NCBI GenBank assembly: GCA_025964215.1
Contig: JAOPZG010000071.1
Location: forward strand, 1-6,041
Length of the DNA: 6,041 nucleotides
Reading direction: 5' to 3'
Origin: Conexibacter sp.
GTDB lineage: Bacteria > Actinomycetota > Thermoleophilia > Solirubrobacterales > Solirubrobacteraceae
Both the position numbers and the translations under genes were made by a program. Under the pieces are notes generated by a model. The model was not told where the DNA came from and searched no databases. It saw only the letters and a list, made by a program, of their open reading frames with translations. Below, one piece after another: positions 5,271 to 6,041 of the stretch. Position 1 is the stretch's first letter. Every line of letters starts with the position of its first letter.

Positions 5271-6041
5271 CCAGCACCAGCTCCACTTCCGTGCCCTGTC
5301 CGGGCGTGCTGTGCACGGCGGCGCGGCCGCCGTGGCGGGCCATCCGGCCCACGATCGACTCTCGCACGCCGCGCCGGTCGGCGGGGACCTGACCCGGGTC
5401 GAAGCCCCGGCCGCGGTCGCGGACGAAGACCTCGGTGCGCCCGCCGGCGACCTCGACGTAGAGCGCGATCGGCTCGTCGCTGCCGCTGTGGCGGACCGCG
5501 TTCGTGAGCGCCTCGCGGGCGGCGGCGACGAGCGCGCGGTGGGGCTCGTCGAGGTCGTGGTCGCCGACGGTGACGACCTCGACCGGGACGCCGTGCTCCT
5601 CCTCGACCTCCGCGGCGGCGGCGCGCAGCGCGTCGCCGAGGCCGTTGTCGGCCAGCAGCGGCGGGTAGATCCCGTGGGCGAGCTCCCGCAGTTCCTTGAT
5701 CGTCGTCTGCACGTCCTCGGCCAGCTGGCCGAGCATCTCGCCCGCCCCCTCGGGATCCTCCGCCACGATGTCGCGGGTCAGCCGGAGGTTGATGGCCAGC
5801 GCCACCAGGTGCTGCTGGGCGCCGTCGTGCAGGTTGCGTTCCACCCGGCGACGTTCGGCGTCCCCGCTGGCCACGACGCGGGCCCGGGACTCGCGCAGCT
5901 CGTCCGCCTGCTTGCGCAGCGCGTCCTGCGTCGTATGCAGCGCCGAGTCGAGCTGGGAGTTGTGGAAGGCCAGGCCGGCCTGGCGGGCCAGCTCGGTCAG
6001 CACGCGGTCGTCCTCCTCGGTGAAGGTGTCCGCCCGGGCGG
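5263..6041 (-). CDS. Sensor histidine kinase, GAF plus HisKA_3/HATPase_c (NarL-partner type), N-terminus beyond window
   Basis: The frame is open from the right edge to TGA 5265-5263, giving about 259 residues without the true start. GTG 6003 is in frame but is not the beginning: the codons before it read FTEEDDRV and continue into LTELARQAGLAFHNSQL, the usual final helix of a GAF domain. A short coiled coil follows, then the HisKA_3 dimerisation domain ERNLHDGAQQHLVALAINL, with the phospho-accepting His at 5829-5827, and ELRELAHGIYPPLL. The ATPase domain has an N box (EALTNAVRHSG, Asn at 5502-5500), a G1 box (DRGRGFDP, about 5418-5395) and a G2-like end (STPGQGTEVEL). No membrane segment is visible in this part. 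It should autophosphorylate in response to a signal sensed upstream and phosphorylate the overlapping response regulator. The signal is unknown. Confidence 0.92.
   Translation of the reverse strand, partial: ARADTFTEEDDRVLTELARQAGLAFHNSQLDSALHTTQDALRKQADELRESRARVVASGDAERRRVERNLHDGAQQHLVALAINLRLTRDIVAEDPEGAGEMLGQLAEDVQTTIKELRELAHGIYPPLLADNGLGDALRAAAAEVEEEHGVPVEVVTVGDHDLDEPHRALVAAAREALTNAVRHSGSDEPIALYVEVAGGRTEVFVRDRGRGFDPGQVPADRRGVRESIVGRMARHGGRAAVHSTPGQGTEVELVLDD

Noticed and set aside
3530..5507. Plus-strand open frames antisense to the SDR, response regulator and kinase.
   Set aside because: These are Val/Arg/Asp/Glu-rich shadows without motifs or ribosome binding sites, each opposite a gene with intact family motifs.
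5263..6003. Kinase as a complete short protein starting at GTG 6003.
   Set aside because: The upstream codons continue a typical GAF-domain C-terminus and the frame is open to the window edge, so the gene is truncated by the window rather than short.

Overview
The window is very GC-rich throughout, with G or C at most third codon positions. It carries five recognisable genes plus the tail of a sixth, all of bacterial type. Base composition, GTG starts, an apparently leaderless TetR gene and the gene families suggest a high-GC actinobacterium, perhaps of the Thermoleophilia/Solirubrobacterales kind. That placement is inference; no marker gene is present.

Layout. Positions 2-94 (+) hold the last 30 codons of an unrecognised protein. 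Positions 146-1312 (+) encode an acyltransferase-3 family integral membrane protein. It converges on a 14-TM (DHA2/EmrB-QacA type) MFS drug exporter at 2824-1355 (-), with a perfect 8-bp hairpin between the two stops. The exporter is divergent from a TetR-family regulator at 2939-3517 (+). The 114 bp between them holds a textbook divergent control region: a TTGACA-N18-TATGGT promoter for the exporter, a GAACCGGTTC palindrome inside its spacer, and a TACAGT -10 box placed 7 nt before the regulator's GTG, as expected for a leaderless transcript. The TetR gene converges almost stop-to-stop on a second minus-strand group.

That group reads, in transcription order, a GAF/HisKA_3 sensor histidine kinase (cut off by the window end at 6041), a NarL/LuxR-type response regulator (5270-4606) whose start overlaps the kinase stop by 8 nt, and, 20 nt further on, an extended SDR of the fatty acyl-CoA/thioester-reductase-like type (4585-3521). 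The response regulator is broken by a one-base deletion near 4725, inside its DNA-binding helix-turn-helix. Both halves are otherwise perfectly conserved, so this is either a sequencing error or a very young mutation.

How the genes work together. The TetR regulator very probably represses the exporter and itself through the shared operator. The kinase and regulator form a two-component pair that may be co-transcribed with the SDR. I see no mobile element, CRISPR array, RNA gene or clearly new system. The points most worth following up are the frameshifted regulator, the compact divergent promoter, and a small hairpin that could mask the exporter's ribosome binding site.
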